Source: UBA4744 sp963717135
GTDB taxonomy: Bacteria > Actinomycetota > Acidimicrobiia > Spongiisociales > UBA4744
NCBI GenBank assembly: GCA_963717135.1
Contig: CAVQVN010000009.1
Span: 868,001-932,000, forward strand
Length of the DNA: 64,000 nt
Direction: 5' to 3'
The notes below the pieces were generated by a model. That model saw nothing but the letters and a program-made list of their open reading frames with translations, was not told the DNA's origin and ran no database searches. Both the position numbers and the translations under genes were made by a program. The stretch's first letter is position 1. Every line of letters starts with the position of its first letter. This document shows positions 46,561-53,740 of this stretch, one piece after another.

Positions 46561-47322
46561 GTGAATCTCCCGCCGCTTTCTGCCCCACCCTCTCATCGCT
46601 GGCGTTTCAGCGATTTCCTGTTCGTCTGGCTGGCCGGACTGGTCACGTCGCTGATCGGCACCGTCATCGGCATTGCCCTCGGCCTGGGAGGATCGGCTGA
46701 GGAACTAACCCTGGAAGTTCCACCCGAACTGCTTTTTTGGATCGTGTTGCCCACCCAGTTCTTCGGCATGCTGCTGGCCCTCGCCTGGGTGAGCCAGCGG
46801 CGTGGATCCGGCAAACTCACCACCGACTTCGGGTTGGCGATCCGGCTGCAAGATGCCGGCTTCATCCTGGTGGGGATGTTGCTCCTGCTGGCGCTGGCCT
46901 TTGCCCTCCAACCGTTTGCCGAACTTCTCGGAGCGGACGAAACACCACAGATCACCACCGAAGCGATCGCCGGCGCTGGGGACGTTGCCACCCGCATCCT
47001 CATCGTCTTGGGAGTGGCCGTGGTCACCCCGATCGTGGAGGAGCTGACCTTTCGAGGCTTGCTGCTCCGCTACCTGGAAGAACGGGTGACCCCTCGCCGG
47101 GCTCTGCTCATCTCGGCGGCCATCTTCGGGCTGTTTCACCTCCTGGGCACCACCGGAACCGCCGGCGCCGTTCTGGCGCTGGTCCAGACCTTCCTGGCCG
47201 GCCTGGTGCTGGCCTACGTCACCCAGAAGTCGGGCAAGCTGAGCCGCGCCATCTTCATCCACGGGGGGTTCAACCTGGTCACGATCCTGATTCTCTTCTT
47301 CTTCCCGGACCTGGGTGTGTAA
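46561..47322 (+). CDS. CPBP-family intramembrane metalloprotease
   Basis: 253 residues with about six to seven membrane segments. The CPBP (Abi/Rce1-like) motifs are present in order: VEELTFRGLLLRYLEE (EExxxR), FGLFHL and HGGFN. Members cleave prenylated or lipid-linked peptides, or act as immunity proteins to bacteriocins; the role here is unknown. The GTG start at 46561 lacks a ribosome-binding site. Confidence 0.85.
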   Translation: MNLPPLSAPPSHRWRFSDFLFVWLAGLVTSLIGTVIGIALGLGGSAEELTLEVPPELLFWIVLPTQFFGMLLALAWVSQRRGSGKLTTDFGLAIRLQDAGFILVGMLLLLALAFALQPFAELLGADETPQITTEAIAGAGDVATRILIVLGVAVVTPIVEELTFRGLLLRYLEERVTPRRALLISAAIFGLFHLLGTTGTAGAVLALVQTFLAGLVLAYVTQKSGKLSRAIFIHGGFNLVTILILFFFPDLGV

Positions 47323-47327
47323 CCCAT

Positions 47328-47380
47328 CCGTTTTGGCGTCAAACCAACACCGGCCCCGGTGTCACATTGACGCCAAAAGG
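47328..47380. repeat. Dispersed palindrome, copy 2
   Basis: CCGTTTTGGCGTCAA and TTGACGCCAAAA-GG flank an inner palindrome ACACCGGCCCCGGTGT. It begins six bases after the CPBP stop and ends nine bases before the trpS stop. The right half shares CCGGTGTCACATTGACGC with copy 3. Confidence 0.85.
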
Positions 47381-47388
47381 GGCTGAAG

Positions 47389-48396
47389 CTAGGCCCCACC
47401 ACCCAATCGGGCATCGAAGCCGAGCTTCTTGCGGACCGAGGCCATCTCCCCTTCTGCCCGGGTCCGGGCATCGAGAGCGCCCTTCACCATGATTCGATTG
47501 ACTTCCTCGTCGTCGAGTGCCTTGAAGGCCGAACGGATCGGACTGAGCCCTTCCACCACCGCCTCCGCAACTGTGACCTTGAAATGGCCGTACGGACTGT
47601 CGTGGTATTCCTCAACGAGATCGTCGATGGTCCGCCCGGTGAAGAGCGAGAGAATGTCCAGCAGGTTCGACACCCCCGGCTTCTTCTCCCGGTCGTAACG
47701 AACCTCACGTTCCGAATCGGTCACGGCCGATTTGAATCTCTTCCGGATGGTGTCCGGCTCGTCGAGCAGCAGAACCCGGGAATTGGGATCTTCGTCCGAT
47801 TTCGACATCTTGGACATCGGGTCCTTCAACGACATGATCCGGGCGCCGATCTCCGGCGTGATCTGCTCGGGGACGGGGAATTCGTCACCAAACCGGGCGT
47901 TGAATCGCTCGGCCAGATCTCGGGCGAGTTCCAGATGTTGGGTCTGGTCGTCACCGACCGGAACTGCGTCCGCCTTGTGGACCAGGATGTCGGCGGCCAT
48001 CAACACCGGATAGGCAAACAGACCGAGATTCTCGCCGGCTTTGTTGGCCTTCTCCTTGAACTGAGTCATGCGGTTGAGCACGCCGAGCGAGGTGATCGTG
48101 CTCAGCATCCACGACAGCTCTGCGTGTTGGGGAACCTGACTCTGGAAGTACAGCAAAGAGCGACTCGGGTCGACCCCCACCGCCAGCAGCAGTTTTGCCG
48201 TGTTCAGCCGGTTCTGGCGGAGGGCGGTGGCGTCGTACGGGGTAGTGATGGCATGCAGGTCGACCACGCAATAGATCGCGTCATAGCTGTCCTGCAGCTT
48301 CACCCAGTTGCGCAATGCCCCCAGATAGTTGCCGATGTGGATATCACCGGTCGGCTGGATTCCGGAGAAAACCGTCTTCTTGTCGCTCACTTCCAC
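47389..48396 (-). CDS. trpS: Tryptophanyl-tRNA synthetase
   Basis: A 335-residue class Ic synthetase that charges tRNA-Trp. PTGDIHIGNYLGAL holds the HIGH-like motif and KMSKSDEDP the KMSKS loop; DLHAIT and GDDQTQHLELARDLA are also typical. The length matches bacterial TrpRS. Both ends of the gene are bordered by palindromes of the same family (47328 and 48467). Confidence 0.95.
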   Translation of the reverse strand: MEVSDKKTVFSGIQPTGDIHIGNYLGALRNWVKLQDSYDAIYCVVDLHAITTPYDATALRQNRLNTAKLLLAVGVDPSRSLLYFQSQVPQHAELSWMLSTITSLGVLNRMTQFKEKANKAGENLGLFAYPVLMAADILVHKADAVPVGDDQTQHLELARDLAERFNARFGDEFPVPEQITPEIGARIMSLKDPMSKMSKSDEDPNSRVLLLDEPDTIRKRFKSAVTDSEREVRYDREKKPGVSNLLDILSLFTGRTIDDLVEEYHDSPYGHFKVTVAEAVVEGLSPIRSAFKALDDEEVNRIMVKGALDARTRAEGEMASVRKKLGFDARLGGGA

Positions 48397-48466
48397 TCCT
48401 CAAAGAATCCGCCGGGCATCGGGCCGAGAGCGTACCGCAATCCCCGTCGGTCTCCAACGTCACCCA

Positions 48467-48524
48467 CCCCGTTCTTGCGTCAATCGTCCCCCGGTCCCGG
48501 TGTCACATTGACGCACGAACGGGG
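48467..48524. repeat. Dispersed palindrome, copy 3
   Basis: CCCCGTTCTTGCGTCAAT and ATTGACGCACGAACGGGG pair with one mismatch. The middle and right part match copy 2. It lies in the divergent gap between trpS and cimA. Confidence 0.8.
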
Positions 48525-48566
48525 ATTTGTTGACGGGCGATCCGTGATCGGTCATACTGCGCCGCC

Positions 48567-48602
48567 ATGTTCATTCCCGACAACACGATCATTATCGAAT
48601 AG
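48567..48602 (+). CDS. Ile-rich leader peptide of cimA attenuator
   Basis: An eleven-codon reading frame, MFIPDNTIIIE, with three successive Ile codons near its end (ATC ATT ATC) and a fourth Ile before. It ends at the TAG at 48600-48602, on which a hairpin begins, and a terminator follows before cimA. Ribosome stalling at the Ile run when charged tRNA-Ile is scarce would couple isoleucine supply to the citramalate pathway. This is inferred from the layout; I see no good ribosome-binding site, and TCATACTG-type sequence upstream may give a near-leaderless start. Confidence 0.65.
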   Translation: MFIPDNTIIIE

Positions 48603-48624
48603 CGCATACGGACACCGTGTGCGC
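48602..48624 (+). promoter_or_regulatory. Pause-type hairpin in cimA leader
   Basis: GCGCATACGG and CCGTGTGCGC pair completely (one T-G pair) around ACA, directly after the leader-peptide stop. It stands where the 1:2 hairpin of an attenuator belongs. I could not find a convincing 2:3 antiterminator by eye. Confidence 0.55.
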
Positions 48625-48627
48625 CCA

Positions 48628-48653
48628 AACCCTTCGCCCGCGAAGGGTTTTTT
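48628..48653 (+). terminator. Intrinsic terminator in cimA leader
   Basis: AACCCTTCG and CGAAGGGTT around CCCG form a nine-pair stem followed by six T residues. It ends 18 bases before the cimA ATG, so most transcripts would stop before cimA unless the stem is prevented. Confidence 0.85.
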
Positions 48654-48671
48654 GTTACCCAGGAGAACGCC

Positions 48672-50249
48672 ATGAAGACCGAGATCTACGACACAACTTT
48701 GCGAGACGGCTCTCAGCAGGAAGGCATTTCGTTGACGGTCGGCGACAAATTGCGGATCGCCACGCTGCTCGATGAGTTGGGTGTCGACTACATAGAAGGC
48801 GGGTGGCCGGGCGCCAACCCGAAAGACGACGAGTTCTTCCGGCGGGCCCAAAAGGAACTGGATCTGGAAACTGCGACGTTGGTGGCCTTCGGATCGACGC
48901 GGCGGCCGCGGGGCACCGTCTCCGATGATCCCCAACTTCAGGCCCTGCTGGCCGCCGATACCGAATTGATCTGTATCGTCGGTAAGTCGTGGGACTACCA
49001 CGTGCTCGAGGCGCTTCGCACCGATCTCGACGAAGGCTTGCGCATGGTGTCCGAGTCGATCGAGTATCTGCGGAGTCATGACCGGCGGGTGTTTTTCGAC
49101 GCAGAACACTTCTTCGACGGTTTCCGCACCAATCCGGAATTCGCACTGCGGGTGCTCCAGGCGGCTACCGAAGCCGGGGCCGAGCGGTTGGTCTTGTGCG
49201 ACACGAATGGGGGAACCCTCCCGTCCCCGATCTTGCGAACCATCGATCGGGTGAAGGAGGCCCTTCCCGGCAGTCAACTGGGTGTCCATTTCCACGACGA
49301 CGTGGGATGTGCCGTGGCCAGTTCGCTGGTGGCGATCGATGCCGGCGTCCGGCAAGTTCAGGGTTGCATAAACGGTTACGGAGAACGGACCGGAAACGCC
49401 GACCTTTCCACCCTGATTCCCGATCTGGTCCTGAAAATGAACGTTCCGGTTCTCCCGGAAGGCAGACTCGAATTGCTCGGGCCGATCGCCCACCATGTGG
49501 CGGAGATCGTCAACATCGCCCTCGACCCGCACCATCCCTATGTGGGAACTTCGGCCTTCGCTCACAAGGCCGGATTGCACACCTCCGCCCTCGCCCGGCG
49601 GCCCGACGCCTACGAGCACGAGGACCCGTCCCGGGTCGGAAACCACACCCGCATGGTCGTCTCGGAACTGGCCGGGCGAGCCAGCGTGCTGGCCGCAGCC
49701 AAGAATCTCGGTCTCGACGTCGACGACGAAACGGCAGTTCGCATCCTCGAGCAGGTCAAAGACCTGGAGCACCAGGGTTACCACTTCGAAGCCGCCGACG
49801 GGTCATTTGAACTGCTCATGCGCGGTGCTCTGGGGTGGAAACAGGATTTCTTCGAGCTGGAGTCCTTCCGGGTCTTCACCGACCGCCGGGCTGCCGAGGA
49901 GATCGTGGCCGAGGCGACCGTGAAGGTCGTGGTCAACGGCGAACGGGTGGTCACCACCGGTGAGGGAGTCGGGCCAGTCCATGCGCTGGATCAAGCCCTC
50001 CGGTTGGCGCTGCGGACGGCCTACCCGGCCGTCGATCGCCTCCGGCTGACCGACTACCGCGTGCGAGTGCTGGATTCCTCTCACGGAACCGGGGCCATGG
50101 TTCGAGTGCTGCTCGAAACATCCGACGAAGACGAGACGTGGGGCACGATCGGAGTCCACGAAAATGTCATCGAAGCGTCGTGGGACGCCCTTACCGATGG
50201 CCTGATCGTCGGTTTGCTGCGGCGGCCGGGGCCCGACAGTCCCTTATAG
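48672..50249 (+). CDS. cimA: (R)-citramalate synthase
   Basis: A 525-residue enzyme of the 2-isopropylmalate synthase family. YDTTLRDGSQQEG and HFHDDVGCAVAS hold the metal and acetyl-CoA sites, NGYGERTGNADL follows, and the C-terminal regulatory domain binds Ile in this family. It joins pyruvate and acetyl-CoA to citramalate, the first step of threonine-independent isoleucine synthesis. The N-terminus and length fit the CimA subgroup and not LeuA. AGGAG precedes the ATG. The upstream leader peptide and terminator point to control by isoleucine. Confidence 0.9.
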   Translation: MKTEIYDTTLRDGSQQEGISLTVGDKLRIATLLDELGVDYIEGGWPGANPKDDEFFRRAQKELDLETATLVAFGSTRRPRGTVSDDPQLQALLAADTELICIVGKSWDYHVLEALRTDLDEGLRMVSESIEYLRSHDRRVFFDAEHFFDGFRTNPEFALRVLQAATEAGAERLVLCDTNGGTLPSPILRTIDRVKEALPGSQLGVHFHDDVGCAVASSLVAIDAGVRQVQGCINGYGERTGNADLSTLIPDLVLKMNVPVLPEGRLELLGPIAHHVAEIVNIALDPHHPYVGTSAFAHKAGLHTSALARRPDAYEHEDPSRVGNHTRMVVSELAGRASVLAAAKNLGLDVDDETAVRILEQVKDLEHQGYHFEAADGSFELLMRGALGWKQDFFELESFRVFTDRRAAEEIVAEATVKVVVNGERVVTTGEGVGPVHALDQALRLALRTAYPAVDRLRLTDYRVRVLDSSHGTGAMVRVLLETSDEDETWGTIGVHENVIEASWDALTDGLIVGLLRRPGPDSPL

Positions 50250-50287
50250 TCCGGCCTGAGGGTCATCGACTGAGGAGGACGAACCGC

Positions 50288-51706
50288 GTGGATATTCCGC
50301 ACATGACCCCGGACGAGTTCCGGCAGCGGGGCAAAGAGGTCATCGACTGGATCGCCGATTACATGGAGAACGTCGAGACGTATCCGGTTCTCTCTGCTGC
50401 GAAACCGGGCGATATCCGTGCAATGTTGCCCGAGCACCCACCGGCCACCGGCGAGGATTTCGGTCTCGTAACGGCCGACCTCGATCGGGTAGTGATGCCG
50501 GGCATCACCCATTGGCAATCCCCCGGATTCCACGCCTTCTTCAACGCCAACACCTCAGGCCCGGCCATTCTGGGTGATCTGGTCTCCTCCGGTCTCGGGG
50601 TGCAAGGCATGTTGTGGGCCACGAGTCCCGCCTGCACAGAGTTGGAGACCCATGTCATGGATTGGCTCGTCGAGATGCTGGATCTCCCGCCAAGGTTCCG
50701 GTCCTCGGAGACGGGAGGCGGTGTGATCCAGGACTCGGCGTCCAGCGCCACGCTCACGGCCATCGTGGCCGCCCGCGAGAAGGCCACTGAGGGGGCCGGC
50801 AACCACACCGGCAATCTGGGAAACCTGGTTGCGTACACCTCCACGCAGGCTCACTCGTCCATCGAGAAGGGGATTCGGATCGCAGGGATTGGCTCTGACA
50901 ATCTCCGCTTGATCGAGGTGGACGCCGACTTCGCCATGCAACCTGGGGCACTCGAGCAGGCCATCCGGGAGGATCTGGCGGCCGGACGCCGGCCGTTCTT
51001 CGTGTGCGCCACCGTCGGCACCACGTCGTCGACCGCCATCGATCCGGTCCGCCAGATTGGTGAGATCTGCCAAGGGCACGGTATCTGGCTCCATGTCGAT
51101 GCGGCCCTGGCCGGAACCGCGGCGCTGCTCCCGGAGATGCGCTGGATCCACGACGGAGTCGAAATGGCCGACAGCTACGTTTTCAACCCGCACAAGTGGA
51201 TGCTCACCAATTTCGACTGTTCGGCTTTCTTTGTCGCCGACCGGTCTCCTCTGATCGCGGCCCTCAGCGTGCTACCCGAGTACCTGCGGAACGAAGCCTC
51301 CGCCTCAGGGGCGGTGATCGACTACCGGGACTGGCAGATTCCACTCGGCCGCCGGTTCCGCGCCCTGAAGCTGTGGTTTGTGATCCGCCACTACGGCGTC
51401 GAGGGCTTGCGGGCTTTCGTAGGTGAGCACCTGCGCATGGCGAAACTCTTCGCCTCCTGGGTAGCCGCCGCCGACGAATTCGAGTTGGCCGCCCCCGTTC
51501 CAGTCAATCTGGTGTGTTTCCGTCATCGCGGAGGAGACGATGCCAACCAGCGCCTGCTCGATGACCTCAACGCTTCCGGTGAGATCTATCTGACCCATAC
51601 CAGGCTGGACGGAAAGCTGACGCTGCGAATGGCGATCGGACAGACCCACACCGCCGAGCGCCATGTGCGCAAAGCATGGGAGCTGATCAGGCGAGCGGTG
51701 GAATAG
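50288..51706 (+). CDS. PLP-dependent decarboxylase (aromatic amino-acid type)
   Basis: About 472 residues of the group II decarboxylase family. The start GTG-DIPHMTPDEFRQRGKEVIDWIADYM is typical of DOPA/tryptophan/tyrosine decarboxylases; THWQSPGFHAFF, HVDAALAGTA (PLP Asp) and NPHKWM with the Schiff-base Lys follow. The exact substrate cannot be read off. AGGAGG lies nine bases before GTG 50288. It follows cimA by 38 bases and may be read with it. Confidence 0.88.
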   Translation: MDIPHMTPDEFRQRGKEVIDWIADYMENVETYPVLSAAKPGDIRAMLPEHPPATGEDFGLVTADLDRVVMPGITHWQSPGFHAFFNANTSGPAILGDLVSSGLGVQGMLWATSPACTELETHVMDWLVEMLDLPPRFRSSETGGGVIQDSASSATLTAIVAAREKATEGAGNHTGNLGNLVAYTSTQAHSSIEKGIRIAGIGSDNLRLIEVDADFAMQPGALEQAIREDLAAGRRPFFVCATVGTTSSTAIDPVRQIGEICQGHGIWLHVDAALAGTAALLPEMRWIHDGVEMADSYVFNPHKWMLTNFDCSAFFVADRSPLIAALSVLPEYLRNEASASGAVIDYRDWQIPLGRRFRALKLWFVIRHYGVEGLRAFVGEHLRMAKLFASWVAAADEFELAAPVPVNLVCFRHRGGDDANQRLLDDLNASGEIYLTHTRLDGKLTLRMAIGQTHTAERHVRKAWELIRRAVE

Positions 51707-51829
51707 GCCCGGGTACGGCCGGGGCATCTTCCAGAAACCCGACCCTGGTGCGAAAAAAATCGTTCAGATACTGTGCGAATATCGTCGAGCGGTGTCATAG
51801 AATCCGCACGTCCGGTCGACCGGCCGGCG

Positions 51830-51849
51830 CCCGGTACTGGAATACCGGG
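51830..51849 (+). other. Hairpin upstream of Lys/Ala-rich mini-gene
   Basis: CCCGGTA and TACCGGG around CTGGAA form a perfect seven-pair stem 20 bases before the GTG at 51869. A twelve-base palindrome CCGGTCGACCGG lies at 51812-51823. Either may be an operator or an mRNA control element. Confidence 0.4.
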
Positions 51850-51868
51850 AATACTGAAAGAAGGCAAC

Positions 51869-51967
51869 GTGCCAGCGAAGAAGCCAGCACCGAAGAAAGC
51901 CGCACCGAAGAAAGCCGCACCGAGGAAAGCCGCTCCCAAGACCGCTGCGAAGCCCAAGACCAAGTAG
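51869..51967 (+). CDS. Lys/Ala/Pro-rich mini-protein (histone-tail-like)
   Basis: A 32-residue frame from GTG to TAG made of repeats of the type APKKA (composition almost only Ala, Lys, Pro with a few Thr, Arg). AAGAAGG precedes the start and a 28-base palindrome follows the stop, so it looks like a complete small transcription unit. The sequence resembles the basic tails of HupB or H1-like proteins and may bind nucleic acid. No fold can be expected. The repetitive DNA could also be a chance frame. Confidence 0.55.
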   Translation: MPAKKPAPKKAAPKKAAPRKAAPKTAAKPKTK

Positions 51968-51988
51968 CTCTTCCACAAGGGCTACAAG

Positions 51989-52016
51989 AGTGGGGACCCG
52001 AATTCGGGTCCCCACT
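51989..52016. terminator. Perfect palindrome after the mini-gene
   Basis: AGTGGGGACCCG-AATT-CGGGTCCCCACT is a fully symmetric 28-base sequence between two convergent genes. It would form a strong stem in RNA of either strand; no long T run follows. Confidence 0.6.
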
Positions 52017-52046
52017 TCTGCTGGCCCGACTGCTCCGGGAGGGGGT

Positions 52047-52628
52047 TCACCGACCGATCAGGTCGGGAGGAGGCAGGCGGGTCACCGGTGGTTCGAGTCC
52101 CACCAGTTGACGGACCATGTGGGCGGTGGCTCCCCACAGGACTTCTCCGTCGACGTCGAAGAACCAGACCTTGCGGTCACGCCACGTCTCGAATCTCCAC
52201 CCGACCTCGTTCGTGAAACCGTCCAACGGCGGTTCGAGCACTTTGTCCACTTCGCGCGGAGAAGGACGCAGTTCCGGCACACTGTCGATCCAGCCGACTA
52301 CCGGAACGACCAAAAGGGAGTACTCGATCGTGTGGATCGCAGGCAGGAATCCGAGCACCTCAACCAAGGCCGGATCGAGCCCGACCTCCTCTTCCGCTTC
52401 CCGCAAAGCCGTCCCCACCGGGCCACCGTCACCATCGTCCGGTCGACCTCCGGGAAAAGCCAGATGCCCGGCATGGGTTGGCATCGTCAAGGGACGTTTG
52501 GTGAGGATCACCCGCGTCACCCCTTCTGCGTCATCGTAGAGAGGCACCAGTACGGCGGCTTGCGGTATGTCGCCGGGGGGTGGAGCCTGGCTCTGCAGTC
52601 CGGGAAGACGTTTCAAAATATCGGTCAC
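52047..52628 (-). CDS. CoA pyrophosphatase-type Nudix hydrolase
   Basis: 193 residues. The Nudix box reads GGRPDDGDGG...ALREAEEEVGL, and the preceding AGHLAFPGG is the UPF0035 CoA-specific signature (LLTxR...HxGxxxFPGG). Such enzymes split CoA and its derivatives into 3',5'-ADP and phosphopantetheine. The start is the ATG at 52628. Confidence 0.85.
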   Translation of the reverse strand: MTDILKRLPGLQSQAPPPGDIPQAAVLVPLYDDAEGVTRVILTKRPLTMPTHAGHLAFPGGRPDDGDGGPVGTALREAEEEVGLDPALVEVLGFLPAIHTIEYSLLVVPVVGWIDSVPELRPSPREVDKVLEPPLDGFTNEVGWRFETWRDRKVWFFDVDGEVLWGATAHMVRQLVGLEPPVTRLPPPDLIGR

Positions 52629-52663
52629 CCGAACATGGTACGACGCCGATAGTCTGAGCGGAC

Positions 52664-53285
52664 ATGGATGAACTCTCGACGGCTCCTCGATTCTCGCGCC
52701 GCTTCTTGCTGCGGCCGTTCCGGCGGCGCGACGCCGATGAGATGCTGGCGGCCGTCATGGCCTCAATAAGACGAGCTGAATGAGTGGCTGCCGTGGGCGC
52801 ATCAGGGATATGCCAAGGCCGACGCCGTCAACTACATCAGGGACAGCATGAAGTCCTGGCGAGAGGAGCGCGCCTACGACTTCGCGGTTCGTCGTCTCGA
52901 TGAACCCGACCGCCACCTCGGCAACATCTCAGTTTGGTTCGTTTCCCGATCGTTCAAGACCGGCGAGATCGGATACTGGGTGCGAACCGATGAGACGACC
53001 CAAGGAATTGCCACCGAAATCGCCGCCCGGGCCCTCCAGATCGCCTTCGAGGAGCTCAAGATGCATCGGGTGATCCTTCGTATTGCGATCGGCAACCGGG
53101 CCAGTGAACGGGTGGCCGAGAAACTCGGGTTCTTTCGGGAAGGGATCCTCCGTGAGGAGATCAAAGTGCGGGGAGAGTGGCTGGATCACTCGGTATGGGG
53201 CCTTCTCGAACACGAGTACAGAAAGAACCGTGACCGGTATCAGGAGTTGATTGGGGCGACCGACGAAGTCGAGAAGAGTTCGTAG
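52664..53285 (+). pseudogene. RimJ/RimL-type GNAT acetyltransferase, frameshifted
   Basis: The first frame from the ATG at 52664 (RFLLRPFRRRDADEMLAAV) stops at the TGA after MASIRRAE. The next frame continues the family sequence from 52770 (DELNEWLPWAHQGYAKADAV, then FAVRRLDEPDRHLGNISVWF, TQGIATEIAARALQ with the acetyl-CoA loop, and ASERVAEKLGFFREGI) to the TAG at 53283-53285. One extra base in CTCAATAAGACG (about 52761-52770) explains it. The restored protein has about 206 residues. Substrate unknown. Confidence 0.75.
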
Positions 53286-53320
53286 TTTCCCAGCTGCGAG
53301 CTGGAGCTGCGAGACGGCGG

Positions 53321-53539
53321 CTAGGTATCCCTCCAACGCTTGAGAGCGCTCCAGCGCGAGAGGATCGAGCCGGGAATCACTCCAAGAAGGTGCAGGGGTA
53401 GGAAGTACTGGAGTTGTGGTTCGCCCCCGGTCAGTTTGGCGATCAGCCAGACACCCCACACCAAAACGCCGGCAACGATCAACCAGCGCCCGGTGCGCTG
53501 GAGGGGTGCTTCACGAGTTTCGAGGGCGATGTCGGTCAC
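53321..53539 (-). CDS. Small two-helix membrane protein
   Basis: 72 residues from a GTG at 53539 with two hydrophobic helices (about 17-34 and 44-60), the second containing FLPLHLLGVIPGSIL. The pattern recalls small hypothetical membrane proteins of Actinobacteria. A longer start at 53572 is possible. Function unknown. Confidence 0.5.
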   Translation of the reverse strand: MTDIALETREAPLQRTGRWLIVAGVLVWGVWLIAKLTGGEPQLQYFLPLHLLGVIPGSILSRWSALKRWRDT

Positions 53540-53607
53540 AGGGCATTGTGACAGAGAGCAAGCCTGAAGCACGAACCCGAGGAATGATCAACGTTGGCGG
53601 GAACGAT

Positions 53608-53677
53608 CCCCCCTCCCCCTCGCTCCGCTCAGGTACTCCCCCCAACTCGACGAGCTTCGCTCGTCAGGGGGGAGGCG
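53608..53677. repeat. GC-rich inverted-repeat element, copy 3 (divergent)
   Basis: CCCCTCGCTCCGCTCAGGTAC matches, with one change, the core of copies 1 and 2. Here the flanking C run and the later GGGGGGAG can pair around an internal ACGAGC-TTC-GCTCGT stem. It sits downstream of groEL. Confidence 0.6.
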
Positions 53678-53740
53678 CATGGAACGTGAGGAGCGGGACC
53701 CCGAAGGGCCCCGCTCGACTGTTACGACGATGGTCGCTTC

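Noticed and set aside
53286..53320. Further heptamer array (AGCTGCG-like words)
   Set aside because: Copies are too few and irregular to call a tandem repeat.
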